Below the pieces are notes generated by a model that had not been told where the DNA came from, did not search any database, and was given only the letters and a program-made list of their open reading frames with translations. This document shows, piece by piece, positions 34,581 through 45,972 of a stretch of 64,000 nt of DNA (position 1 is the stretch's first letter; the number at the start of each line of letters is the position of its first letter). This stretch comes from Hysterangium stoloniferum (lineage: Eukaryota; Basidiomycota; Agaricomycetes; Hysterangiales; Hysterangiaceae): contig WHVD01000025.1 of the NCBI GenBank assembly GCA_015178975.1, positions 558,001 to 622,000 of the forward strand, read 5' to 3'. Made by a program: the position numbers and the translations under genes.

Positions 34581-37500
34581 ATGCTCCTTAAATTTACCGC
34601 CGAAATGTATGTTGTCCGAGGTATGACCATCCCGATCCTTCTTGGAGAAGACTTTCACATGAAGTATGAGATCGGGACACTGCGAGACCAACCGCTGGGT
34701 TCCAGATTGATTTTGCCTGGGAGAGCAGGATCTATCCCAGCCAGTTCTTCCAAGGAGCCGCAGCCTTTAACCTTTTCGATTAGCAAGATCCCCTTTGAGG
34801 AATTAGCCAATGACTCGCCTGAATTGACTTCCAAACCAGACAAAGGAGTGCGTACTGAAAGAGTTGCATGGGCCTTACAAGATTGTACTATAGAACCGGA
34901 ATCGGCTCGATTAGTACCAACCTTTGTAGGAGATCTTATTGGTGACCAATGGATAGTCGAGGGAGTTGTCTTGCAGAACGACAATGGGAGTATACTAGCT
35001 GCTCCCACCACCACCATCTCTAGAGAACGTGCCACGATACCTCTCGCTAATCCCTCTCTGACGCCAAGAATCATCAGACGAGGGGAAACCGTTGGATTAA
35101 TTCACGACGCGAACAAATGGGCCCAGACTCCTAGATCTTCGACTGAGAAAGCATCGATGCAGTCAATGGCAACCAAGATTGCCCATCTCGTCGAGAGTCT
35201 ATCAAAAATAGAAGAGGAGCGTGTCCTTAATCCTCAATCCTCCGGACTGCCCCCAGAATGGGAACTCACAGACGATTTCGACCTGGCAGGTCCTAAAACG
35301 TCAGAGGTTGCCACCACGGAAATGTTTCGTGCAGAAGATCTGCATAAGCTGGTTAACTTAGGACCTGACATCCCTACTGATGTCTCCTCCCGCTTGGAGT
35401 TGGTATTAACTAAGAATGTCCTAGCCTTCGGAGTAGACGGGCGACTGGGACAAGTGGATGTCAAGGTCAATGTCCCATTGAAAGAGGGCGCGCAACCTAT
35501 TTCAATGTCAATGTTCCCAACCTCCCCAGCTAATAGGAAAGTCATTGATGAACAAATGGATACTTGGTTCCCACAGGGAGTAATCGAACCGTCCAAGAGT
35601 CCTTGGGGGGCGCCAGCCTTTGTCGTCTATCGCAACGGGAAACCACGAGTAGTGATCGACTATAGAAAGTTGAACAGCCTAACAGTTCCCGACGAATTCC
35701 CACTGCCACACCAGTCGGAAATCATGAAAGCACTTTCGGGCTCCAACATCTTATCTTCCTTCAATGCACTAGCCGGTTTTACCCAACTTGAAATGTTAGA
35801 GGAAGACAAGCCGAAGACTGCCTTCAGATCCCATTGAGGACTGTGGAAATTCAGGAGAATGCCCTTTGGACTTCCTGATGGACCTTCTATATTCCAAAGG
35901 GTTATTCAAACCGTACTTGCACCTTACTTATGGATATTCTGCCTGGTTTATATTGATGACATCGTGATCTTTTCTAAGACATGGGACGATCATCTAGAAC
36001 ATTTAGATCAGGTTTTACAAGCCATAATTGCTGCGGGAATCACTCTCTCACCCAAAAAGTGCTATGTGGGGTATAATTCGATTCTACTACTAGGACATAA
36101 GGTGTCTAGACTCGGCTTTTCGACCCATCAAGAAAAGGTCGCCGCTATATTAGAATTGGCTACGCCTTCTAAGATAGCAGATCTTCAACGTTTTCTAGGA
36201 ATGGTTCTGTACTTCTCCACGTACATACCATTTTACTCCTGGACGGTCACTCCACTTTTCAACCTCTTGAAGAAAGGAGTTCATTGGAATTGGGATTCTG
36301 AACACGCCCGAGCTTTTGAGGACATCAAGGTTGCATTGAGCTCAGCTCCAGTACTCAGACACCCCGCGAGTGGTATGCCTTATCGGTTATACACAGACGC
36401 TTCGGACTTTGCGCTAGGATGTTGTCTCCAACAAATACAGAAAATGACGCTTAAAGACCTTAAGGATACAAAAATTTATGCCCAAGCACGAGCAGCCTTC
36501 GATCAATCACGAGACGTGCCCATCTTCATTACTCATTATAAAACCAAGGAGCCAGAATTCACCTGGACGGATTCCTGGGCCGCAGATTTTGACGATACCA
36601 GTGTCATGGTCGAACACATTATCGCCTATTGGAGCCGTACGCTCAAGAAAGCAGAATGTAACTATTCAGCCACAGAGCAAGAAGTGTTAGCCACTAAAGA
36701 AGGATTAGTCCATTTCCAGCCCTTTATCGAAGGCGAACATATCCTTCTGATCACTGACCATGCGGCATTACAATGGGCCAGATCTTACGAGAATACTAAT
36801 CATCGACTGGCCGCATGGGGGGCGGTATATGCTGCATACCCCGGTCTGGAAATCCTACATAGAGCAGGACGAATACATAGCAATGTTGACCCACTGTCCA
36901 GACTTCCTCGAGTACCAGACTATGCTAGCCCCACAAGAGACGACCTTTTACCGATTGTACGGATTCTTATAACTGGAATGACGATGAGACGTTATGGGAG
37001 AACAAACCAGCGGAAAAAGCCGTCTTTCTCACTCATCACGAGTTAGTCGAACCAGTCGGAACCATGGAAGAGGTCCCCCAAACGAAATGGGACTTGCACA
37101 ACCTCCCCAGAAACGATGAAACCGATGAAGCGAATTTTACTCTCTCGAATCCACAATTGCTTATAGAGATCAATGAAAATTACGCTAAGGAACTTCGCGA
37201 TGGATACCAGAAGGATCCTGCCTTCAGAAATCATTACGCCACTGATCCCATTTCTCCAAACATGGTAACTACTCCTTCACATTATTTCATCGGCAAGAAT
37301 AAGCTATTGTTCTTTTGAGATTCAGACTGGAAAAGTCGAATCTGCATTCCTAGTAGCATGACGACAACCATACTCAAGCTGATACATGATAATCCCTTCA
37401 AAGGAGCTCATGCAGGTGGCCACAGACTCTTTGGGCTGATGAAAGACCATTTCTTTTGGCCGAGGATGTTGCATGACTGCGTGGTGTACACTCACAGCTG

Positions 37501-38680
37501 CGATATATGCCAGAAAACTAAAATTGATCATTCCGCTCGACAAGGAGCTCTTCGACCCACGGATGTACCCCTAAGGCCGTTTGAGGTTGTCTCGATGGAC
37601 CTAATTACCGGATTGCCTCCTTCTACAGAGGGTGCTTATTCCGCCATCTTCATCACCGTGGATAAACTCACGCGTTTCTTAATCTGTGAACCCACCACTT
37701 TAGATCTATCCACAGAAGGATTCGCACAAATCTTCGTGAATAAAGTAGCTGCTCCTTTCGGCCTGCCTTCAAGGATAATCTGTGATTGAGACAAAAGGTG
37801 GACCTGTAGGTTCTGGAGAGAAGTCTGCAAAGTATACGGAAGTGCCCTTGCAGGATCCTCGTCCCACCATCCTCAGACCAACGGTCAAATGGAGAACGCT
37901 AATGCTATTGTGGAGCAAATGCTCAGAGCGTACTGCGCCTCTTTGAAGGAGGAATGGTCTAAATGGACTCAAGTAGTGGCTCATACCTACAATTCGACGG
38001 TTCAAAGCTCAACAAGCTATGTGCCGGCCTTTTTGCTGATGGGCTACTTACCAAGAGGAATGTCTAGCTGTCTGGGAGGGGACGACCCTGTGGTTCCCAG
38101 AGAATTATCGGATACCCCTGTAGCCGACCAATGGATCTTAGAATTGGAAAATCACCGACAAGTGGCATGGGATTTGATTGCACAAGCACAAGAAACCCAA
38201 GCTTGCAGTTACAACAAGAGACGGAGATTGGTGGAAGATATCTCAGAGGGAGATTATGTTCTGATTAATCCCCATTCTCTCGAGCTTGTCGAAGCCAAGG
38301 GACCCGGAAGGAAACTTATACAAAGACGGATAGGGCCGTTTGAGGTCTTGGAAAAGATCAATCCTCAAGTCTTCTGACTCCGCATTCCCTCGGAATATCA
38401 ATTACATCCAGTGATTAATCGAGACCATCTTAAAAAGTACCACCTCTCCCCTAAGGAATTCAGATCCAGGGAGCTACTCGAGAACCCTCAAGAACTCAAT
38501 CGTAACGACAAGGAGTACGAAGTAGAAGCTATAGTAGGGGACAAAAAGCATCAAAATCGACTCCTTTTCCAGGTTCGATGGAAAGGATATGGACTGGAGG
38601 AGGACACTTGGTTAAATGGCAATGACCTTCGTAACACTCCCGCTCTTCTTAGAGCTTACAAGACTATTTATCGAATTTAA
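34581..38680 (+). mobile_element. Chromovirus pol block
   Basis: Protease C-terminal part (MTIPILLGEDFHMKYEI), RT finger and palm (VIEPSKSPWGAPAFVVY, then YIDDIVIFSKTWDDH), RNase H (LYTDASDFALGC), integrase zinc finger with SCDICQKTK, integrase core (FEVVSMDLITGLPPSTEG and SSHPQTNGQMEN), and a C-terminal chromodomain. The chromodomain places it in the chromovirus lineage, whose integrases are known to use this domain to target chromatin marks. The block is broken in several places. Confidence 0.88.
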
Positions 38681-41260
38681 TGATCATTTCACATCCTTAC
38701 GACGACAACACTGTTTATCTACTTCTAGCTCTACCCCCCACTTTTTTCCCGCTCGGCCTTTCACTTCAATAACCGAGCGGAGCTTGAAATTAATATAAAA
38801 TACGTAAATTCGCTAAAGAAAATTTTATTCCCCCTATCTCTTCCCTCCACGTCAACCTCTCTAATCAGTACACTATGTCGCAGGAGCAACAACCCAAACC
38901 CAAGTTCCCCAACTTCAAAAGAATACCGCGACCTCAACCTATTAATACCTCTACCACGCCATCTCGTACTGAACAAGTCGAGCACTCCACAAGTAATTCT
39001 GGAACGCCTTTGCCAATACCCTCCGCTGCACAGGGCGACATTGCGGGAACATCCACCAACTCGGGGAACGGAACCACCTTTACTCCATATGCTCCTCTTC
39101 CCAGACCCCAATTTCCCAATTTTAAAAGAATACCTCGACCTCAAACTACAGTTCCTTCTGCCCCATCACCTCGAACAGAAACTGTCGAGCACGTGGAGGA
39201 GACCTCATCGTCCACGAATCCTATGCGGATGGACTCCGTTTCAAAAGCTGCACCATAGTCCTCTAATACTTGGGGGGCTCCCTCGGGAACATGGAGCGAA
39301 ACCCCACCACCTTCTCGTAGTATTTTCCCTTCTACCGAAGAGGAGATCAAAAAGAAACAGCAGTCTGAGGCTTTCTCTGTGCAGGTTCAGGAGGAATTGA
39401 AAACGCTTAAACGGAAGAGGAGAGAGGAGTACTTGGAAGGACAGCAGAGGATGGGGGCTAGGGATAATGTCCCTTCAAGGTGGACACGGCAGGAATGGAG
39501 GAGAATGGAAGGGCACGATAATCATTCAATCATCGCTCCCCCTTCGGGTCATAAATGGACGGATTTCGCTGAAACGGATTGCAGCAACAGGGGCATGCCA
39601 TGTGTTCGGAGTGTAGGACAAAAAAGTAGGAAAGGAAAAGATGGGGTCACCTTCTACGATTGGGACAAAGTACGAAGGATCAAATTACAAAGCATTGCAT
39701 TGCGACGTGGAGATGGAGTTGCACTACCTCCCAGACCCCCTTCACAATGTGGACCTCAGGAATGGACCTACCGGATGGGGCCCGGTGATCTTTCATCTGA
39801 CTTGGAAGACGACCAATCTCGCTACCCCACCTACGACAGCAAGTACCTCGGTGCTGACTGCCATGAAGGTTTCCTACTCCCTGACAACATTCACTTCTTC
39901 ATGAGTGATCCTAATCAACGACGAAAGCTACCAACTTCCATCAGAGTTTGGAGAGGGTATCGTCCAGCAGACTCTGCGACCCCATCCAGTTCCTCTCATC
40001 TCCCTCCACCTCCGCCGGTCTCTTCCGTACCCACATTACAGCACTTTACACCCTTTTCAGAGTTACCGGGAAGTCTTGTACCATCCGCCAAGCTGCCTTC
40101 TCTTCCCCCTATACCACTACCCCTCCCCTTCGCAGGACATTCCCTTATATCACCGTCCTCATCCATACCCAAGCCTTCTCCAGCACTGCAGCCAATCTCA
40201 CCCCTCCACACATCACCTGACCCTCTCGTCACCTCCCACTCTACTCCAACACCTTTGGTCCCTGTGGTGTCTAACATTCCCCTCACTTCCTTGACAATGC
40301 GGAGTCCACCACCCGCCTCTCTCTACTCCCCTTGCGTTTCTCTGGGAAGCCCCATTCAGCATCCTAACGATACATTAATGGATATTGATCACCCTATCCC
40401 GGAAGTTCTCGCAACACCTATGGAGGAAGTCCTCGAGGCACCTCTCTCAGCCACAGACGTCTCCAAGGAACCCCCCCGGGCAATGGAAGTCTTCGAGGAG
40501 CCTCCCCCCTTAAGCGAAAAAGCAAAAGGGAAACGAAAAACCGATACTCAGGCCAACGAGCCCCTTGTCATTGACCCCCCCCCCCAGCCCACCCCATTCG
40601 CAGCTCCCCACCACAGCCGTCCTCTCCCCTCCACTCTGAGGATACGGCTGGCCCCTCCCGTCCCTTCCAGTCAAGTTGGATGCACATGTCCATTAATTAC
40701 CCCTCCGACATCTTCACCGTGGGACGCACATTAACATGACTGGGACCAACCCTGTGGCATCCTGTTATGTATTTCTAAGTTTTATCCAATTTTTAAACAA
40801 TTTCCCCTAACAAATTGCGAAAACAAATATTCAAATGTAATTATATTGCGACGATTAAATTGTACAATATTTGTTTGATTTATCTTGAATTTATACAATT
40901 TATTTTGTATTTTTATCTAATAAATTGAGCAAATTATTGAATTTCTACTTTTTATTCTTTTTTGATTAATATGTCGGCGACTCAGCGCTTATTCACAACG
41001 CGCGAGTAATCATGTGACATTCACATGATATTTCAAACTCCGACGCCGACAAAACGCGATTTGAAATACTCGCGCATTATCAAGGCGAAATATATATATA
41101 TTTTTATATTATTATAATAAAATATTATATTTATAACTAACTAAAAGTAAATATAATAATTATATAATAATATAAAACCGGCCTGGCGTTTATTACACGG
41201 CGCGCGGGAAAATCGTCACAACGAGTGACAACCGTCATAACAGGTGACAGTTGTCACAAG

Positions 41261-41355
41261 GGCGCGCGACGGTCACAGAGGCGCGCGACGGTCACAGAGG
41301 CGCGCGACGGTCACAAAGGCGCGCGACGGTCACACAGGCGCGCGACTGTCACAAC
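41261..41355. repeat. Five-copy 19-bp tandem repeat, GGCGCGCGACGGTCACA
   Basis: Five units with consensus GGCGCGCGACGGTCACAGA, flanked by related GTGAC/GTCAC words. Each unit holds several CpG sites, in sharp contrast with the AT-rich surroundings (a run of TATATAATAT-type sequence lies just before it). Confidence 0.9.
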
Positions 41356-41790
41356 ACGTGACAGTCACAAGACGCGAAGGGTGTCATGCGCGCGCACAGG
41401 CGCGAGAGCATTATGTCATCATATATGCTACTGCAACAAAAACAGGAAACTCTCTGGAACATTCCAGTGGCTTCCAATGGAACATTAGTTAATAGGTACT
41501 AATATTAGATAGAATATTGTAGAATATTCTATAAAATTCTACAATGTTCCATTATGCCAAGAATATTCTATAGTGTCTTAGAAGTAGTTAGAACCTTCCA
41601 CAATGCTCTAGAAAATTCTAGAAAATTCTAAATGACATCACTCCTCCCAGAATGACATCATTAAATCTTCTAGAATCTTCTAAATGTCTCAGACTAAAAT
41701 GTATATAAGGAGCTCAGCTCCAGCCTTGAAAAAACAATCAATCATATCATCTCACCACATCTGTGTGTGTCACTGCAGCAAGCAGGCTAC

Positions 41791-42165
41791 TCCACCCCTA
41801 TCTGGGCAGTTGGACATCTAATTCCACCTCTATCTGAGCTGTTGGAAACCCTTGCCACCTCTATCAGAGTTGTTGGCCCAATCAGATCCCTTGTCACCTC
41901 AATCTGAGCTGTTGACTGATCTGCTGTTCCCCTGTCACCTCAATCTGAGTTGTTGACTTTTGTTCCCCCTTGCCACTTCTTAACTGAATAGTTGGCTATC
42001 TTTTATATATTATTTCCACTTCAGTTAGAGCTGTTGGTTATCAACTAATAATATATAAATAATCTTATACTATAGTCATCTCTTAATTGAGTATTTGATT
42101 ATTAGTTTTCTCTACATTGTTATTTGTAGTTTAAGACTTCAGTCACCTCTAGTTGAGTAATTTGA
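41791..42165. repeat. Nine-copy degenerate repeat YCACCTCTATCTGAGYTGTTGG
   Basis: Units start at about 41791, 41823, 41854, 41893, 41934, 41972, 42015, 42075 and 42142. The core is CACCTC-(4-5)-TGAG-(1-2)-TGTTG with an AT-rich spacer that lengthens downstream (period about 32 rising to 60). It lies downstream of the TATA-like box, so it would be in the transcribed leader. The CACCTC and GAG(C/T)TG halves are partly complementary, allowing small stems. Confidence 0.75.
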
Positions 42166-42742
42166 CTGTTTATTACATTGCAAATAATCCCGTTCCTTTG
42201 TTCATTGATTGTGAATCAGTAAAGCATATTCACATAAACAAATACTGAGAATATCCTTGCAGAATCCTTAAGACTACATTAAGATCCTGATAAGTTAATA
42301 TCACAGTAGACCTTGTAGGTTAGTGTAAATAAAGCATATATTAGCCAAATAGTGTTTTATTCTATATCTAATCTTTTGACCCGTTTATAAATATTTTTAC
42401 TGTTTGACAAATAGTATAAAATATATATAAACTAGCTAGCATTGAAGTTAAATCTAGCTTCGGAATCAGTAAATTGTTATTCTTATTTTAGTGGTTGTTT
42501 TTACAAAAAAAGAACAAGCTTGCACAAGCAGCTCTCAAAACCTTCTTTGCGAAGTAGGGTGCATATATTCAAGTAAACTCTTGACTTCAGAGGTTCTAAG
42601 TCTATTTAGGCTGCCACTGATTAATATCAAATACTTAAATTATTTTACCTTGCAGTGAATTGAGTATTTGCACATTTTGATAGAGCATTGGACTCCTTTT
42701 TCGGAAAATAGTATTAAAATAAGGCTAATACATTACACATCC

Positions 42743-43463
42743 CCTTCTTAGGAGGGTGTTTATAATTACTATAATCTCAAATATTTACTAATAAAAGTCT
42801 TATTTTTACAAAACTCCATCTTTAAATAGTGATATCTATTCTGAAACAATTATATCATCAAAAAACAACCATCAGAAATAGTTCTCCATATTACATCTTA
42901 CACAACCCATAGTTATTTAACAAATTCTATTGTATATAATTTCCTTCCTTTTACAGATGTCTACTAATACTTTTATTAGTACTTTGTCTTTTAAAATCTG
43001 TAATGTAGTTATTTCCTAGTAAAATATATGAGATGTCATTGGAAATTTTTCATCCTATGGCCTTCTTTATTAAGTGAAATTACCTATATATTCTGGGTAT
43101 GTTGAATCAAGTAGAAATCTGTTCAGATTGACAGATCCATTCCAAAGTAATACATATGTATTTAGAGGTGCCAATGATATACATATGCATGGAATGGACT
43201 ATCTAAAGGTATCTACTTTTTAAAAGTATTAGTGTTTCAAACTACTAATTTTTTTTATTGTCTACTCGTGTCCAGAAAGATTCTTTAGTTTGTAATGTAT
43301 GAGAGAGTTTAAAACTTTTTGAAAGTTTTAAAAACCAAATTATGTTTGAATCACATCCCAGATGTTTAAATGACCTTTAGAGTATATTAGAATTTGGTAT
43401 ACTTAATAGTTTTCAGATATCCTCCTTAAAGGGCATATCCAGGGGTATAGCGGGTCTCTCACA
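42743..43463. other. AT-rich unassigned stretch
   Basis: About 720 bp, AT-rich, between the presumed end of the solo LTR and the point where coding-like sequence of the chromovirus extra block resumes. No terminal repeats or domain were seen. It could be a further insertion or part of a longer element that includes the solo LTR. Confidence 0.4.
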
Positions 43464-44040
43464 TTGTTGGACCGCATGAGTGCATTTTATCTATGCGTCA
43501 ACGACCCTAAGGAACAGCTGCATTTAGCAGAGGATATTGAATGGGTGGAACTCTCCATGTTTTTGTCCTTACTTGTCAACTCTTCTTGTGTTCTTCCTGA
43601 CCACACACCAACCCACTCAGCCGTGGACCTCGTTGACTTGTTGGAGCAACTGTTGCCGGATTCGGACACCTCGAGAGGAATCTCCCCTGGGGGAGACATG
43701 AGCTCCACACCGCTCATCACTCCTACCCCGCCATCACTACACCCTCGACCCCCTCTCATTGTCCGTATTACTGACGCTTCTGCTGATCACGTTCGCGCCA
43801 TAATTCGAACGCGCCAGAAGGCCTACGGTCGTTGGGTCTCGTCAATCCAAAAACTGGATGGGTTGACATCCGCCAATGACACTTCGAAGCGGGAGGACAT
43901 CGCTCTTTCCTTTCATGCCAAGCGTCTCGCCTGGGGCAACGCTATCCTACACCTTGGGGGTTCATTGCAGGATGCATGGGGAGGAGTTCCAAGCATCCTT
44001 CGACATCTTCTTTGACATAGCTCTTCGACCTGGGGGGCAC

Positions 44041-44670
44041 TGTGAGAGGTATGGCGAAATACACTCAGGAAATATAGTCGGATGAGCTCTTACTATATTT
44101 CCTTTATTATTTCTATTTTCTCTCTTTTATTATATCTATAATTAGTTCGACGACCTATGTATGCGGTACATCGACTCTTGTGGGCGCACACACGCCAGAC
44201 TTATGTATTCTAGCGCCCGTAGTTTAGAACTCAGACACTTTTACACCGCAACCACGACTTACCCAGACACCTGTTAGTGTCCTGTAAGTTGTGATTGGTG
44301 TATCGTCTCGACCGTCACAGATGGGCTTTAGCTATTTACTCAATCAGAGTTTCGAACTGTACTAGTCGAAACTCAATCCTTACCTCAACCTGTGAGGACT
44401 ACATCCACGCTACTCTACTATTCGACTCTCTAGTTACTCTACTTGACACTCGAGCAGTCACCCCGAATCGCACTTAACAGTCAATTCTACTTATTCGTAC
44501 TAGCTCTCTACCTTACTCTAGATAGCTACTTCTCTCTACCGTATTGAACTAAGTAGTCAATACGTGTCCAGTCTGTATTGGACTTAGACAGTCAATACAT
44601 CTTAGTGTCATACCTAAACGGTCAATATTCTTCATATATAGAACGGTTAGAACTTCCACCACTCTTCACA
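44041..44670 (+). repeat. Chromovirus 3' LTR (family D)
   Basis: 630 bp, equal in length to the 5' LTR, preceded by a purine-rich CTGGGGGGCAC and followed by the target duplication CTTAC. The 5'-proximal hairpin is at 44068-44102. Sites that are CG here and TG/CA in the 5' LTR, and the reverse, both occur, so both LTRs have decayed from a more CpG-rich parent. Confidence 0.92.
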
Positions 44671-45972
44671 CTTACTCTTTTTTTTTGGGGTTGGAAGCCA
44701 GTTTGTCCTTTGATGGGGACTCCATGGAGGAAATCTTGGCTGTATGACCTTTTGCAGAGTTTGCTTTTGCCAATGGACATTCTGGAACTTGATGACTGGG
44801 TTTTCCACACAAGAGACAAAGGCTGTTGTCCATACAACACTGCCTTTCTTGTGGGGTAAGCTTGCCATTGGGTCCAAGCTTGCCTGTAAGGTCAGGTTTT
44901 CCAGTTTGCTTGCCAGACTGCTGACCTTTGTTGTTGTTGTTGTTGGAAGACTTTTTATCATTCTTCCAGTTGGAGTGCGTGGAGTTTTGGTTGCTTGTGG
45001 ATGGGGTGTTCTTGTTGGGCTTGTTGGCATGGAGTTGTTGACCTTGTCCACAGAGGTTTCATGGGCAACTTCTGTGTGATGTTCCCAATAGCGTGTGTCC
45101 ACATTCTGAGCCTTGAAGTGCATATGGGACAGTGTTTTTGGTTTCCCATCTTCTCCTTTTGAGACTTTGTCTTTAAGGTGGGATGGCAGACTGGCATAAA
45201 ACTGGTGGCAGAGAGTGGGATTGCCACACTGACAATGAACGGAAAGATTGTTAAATTGGACAATGTAGTCCATAATGCACTGGCTGTCCTTCATATGAAG
45301 ATTAGTGAGGCTATTCTTGGCTTCTCTGGTTGGATCATATGGGCCAAAGTTTGTTTCTAGCTCTTCAACAAAAGCATTCCAATCTTCAAGCCAAAGTGGC
45401 TCTTCCTCATAAAGTCCACTAAAAGCCAGTTTGAACCATTTCAATGTGGATCCTGAGAGGTATGAGAGTGCATAATTGACTTTTCGGGAGTCCGTGAAGA
45501 ATGCAACAGATTGATTGCAGAAAATTTAAGCAACATTGCATGAGGAAGGTGGAATGTTTGTTGGGGTTGGAACCCATGAAGGGTTCTGGAGCATTGACTT
45601 TTGACTGCAGAGGTTCCAGATCCTTTTTCTTGCCTTCTCTGAGCATGTGATTCATCAATCTTTCTAAAGTGATTGCTAATAACTCAGAAGTGGGATCTGA
45701 AAGTGGTGGTCAGTCATTAGATGGGGAATTTTCAACACATTTGCCCTTGTTGGGGGCCACAGACTCATCCTCATGCTTGGATTCATCTGGCTTTTCCAGG
45801 ACTTCTTTGATGTGGGGTTCATCCGTGGCATCCAGCTGGTTTGTGAGTGTCTGACTGGTATACAAAGTAAGTCGGGAATGAAGAGTTGAGGGTCCAGGTA
45901 ATGATTCCTGTACAGGTGCTTTTCTTCTTGGTGGCATATTGACACAATCTATGAGTCCAGGTCAGAAAATAC

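Larger units (their letters stand above)
40763..42737 (+). repeat. Probable long solo LTR (about 2 kb) within the chromovirus
   Basis: The ends TGTTATGTAT and ATACATTACA are inverted at 9 of 10 bases. The 5-bp flanks CATCC (40758-40762 and 42738-42742) are identical, as expected of a target duplication. Inside lies a TATA-like TATATAAGGAGCTCAGCTCC (about 41703), as in fungal gypsy LTR promoters. It also contains a 19-bp CpG-rich tandem repeat (41261-41355) and a nine-copy degenerate repeat (41791-42165). The length is large for an LTR, so it could instead be a non-autonomous element with no coding capacity. Confidence 0.6.
38875..44015 (+). mobile_element. Extra coding block of the chromovirus between pol and 3' LTR
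   Basis: Plus-strand frames downstream of the chromodomain: 38875-39258 (starts MSQEQQPKPKFPNFKRIPRP, and FPNFKRIPRPQ occurs twice), 39379-40734 (coiled, charged N-terminal part with LKTLKRKRREEYLEGQQRMG, a region with WTYRMGPGDLSSDLEDD, then a long Pro/Ser-rich part) and 43464-44015. Chromoviruses normally have nothing long here. No domain is recognised, and it does not look like gag or an envelope (no membrane segment seen). The block is interrupted by a solo-LTR-like insertion (40763-42737) and an AT-rich stretch. It might be an accessory element gene or captured host sequence. Confidence 0.6.
31384..44670 (+). mobile_element. Ty3/gypsy chromovirus, full length with both LTRs
   Basis: Complete-ended element of 13.3 kb including insertions, inserted in G2 with target duplication CTTAC (31379-31383 and 44671-44675). 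Parts: 5' LTR (31384-32013); primer-binding site starting TGGTGATCCGGGCCGG (32015); leader/gag-like frames (32092-32451, 33862-34440); protease end and RT (34581-35837); RT with YIDD (35949-35960) and RNase H (TDASDFALGC) (35859-37046); integrase with H2C2 finger (37358-38377); chromodomain (38411-38680, LFQVRWKGYGLEEDTWL); an extra coding block (38875-44015); 3' LTR (44041-44670). The LTRs are about 97.5% identical. It hosts a Tc1 element and a probable solo LTR, and coding parts have about half a dozen further breaks. Confidence 0.9.

Noticed and set aside
41190-41215. E2F/MBF-like site (GCGCGCGGGAAAA) driving an LTR
   Set aside because: The match is short and sits in a CpG-rich repeat area where such words occur by chance. 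No second independent site supports it.
38875-44015. Envelope gene of an errantivirus-like element
   Set aside because: No signal peptide, membrane segment or glycoprotein-like Cys pattern is visible in the extra block, and pol has a chromodomain typical of chromoviruses.
31384-44670. Repeat-induced point mutation (RIP) of the ascomycete type
   Set aside because: RIP favours CpA sites in ascomycetes. Here the changes are almost all at CpG, which fits methylation decay in a basidiomycete.
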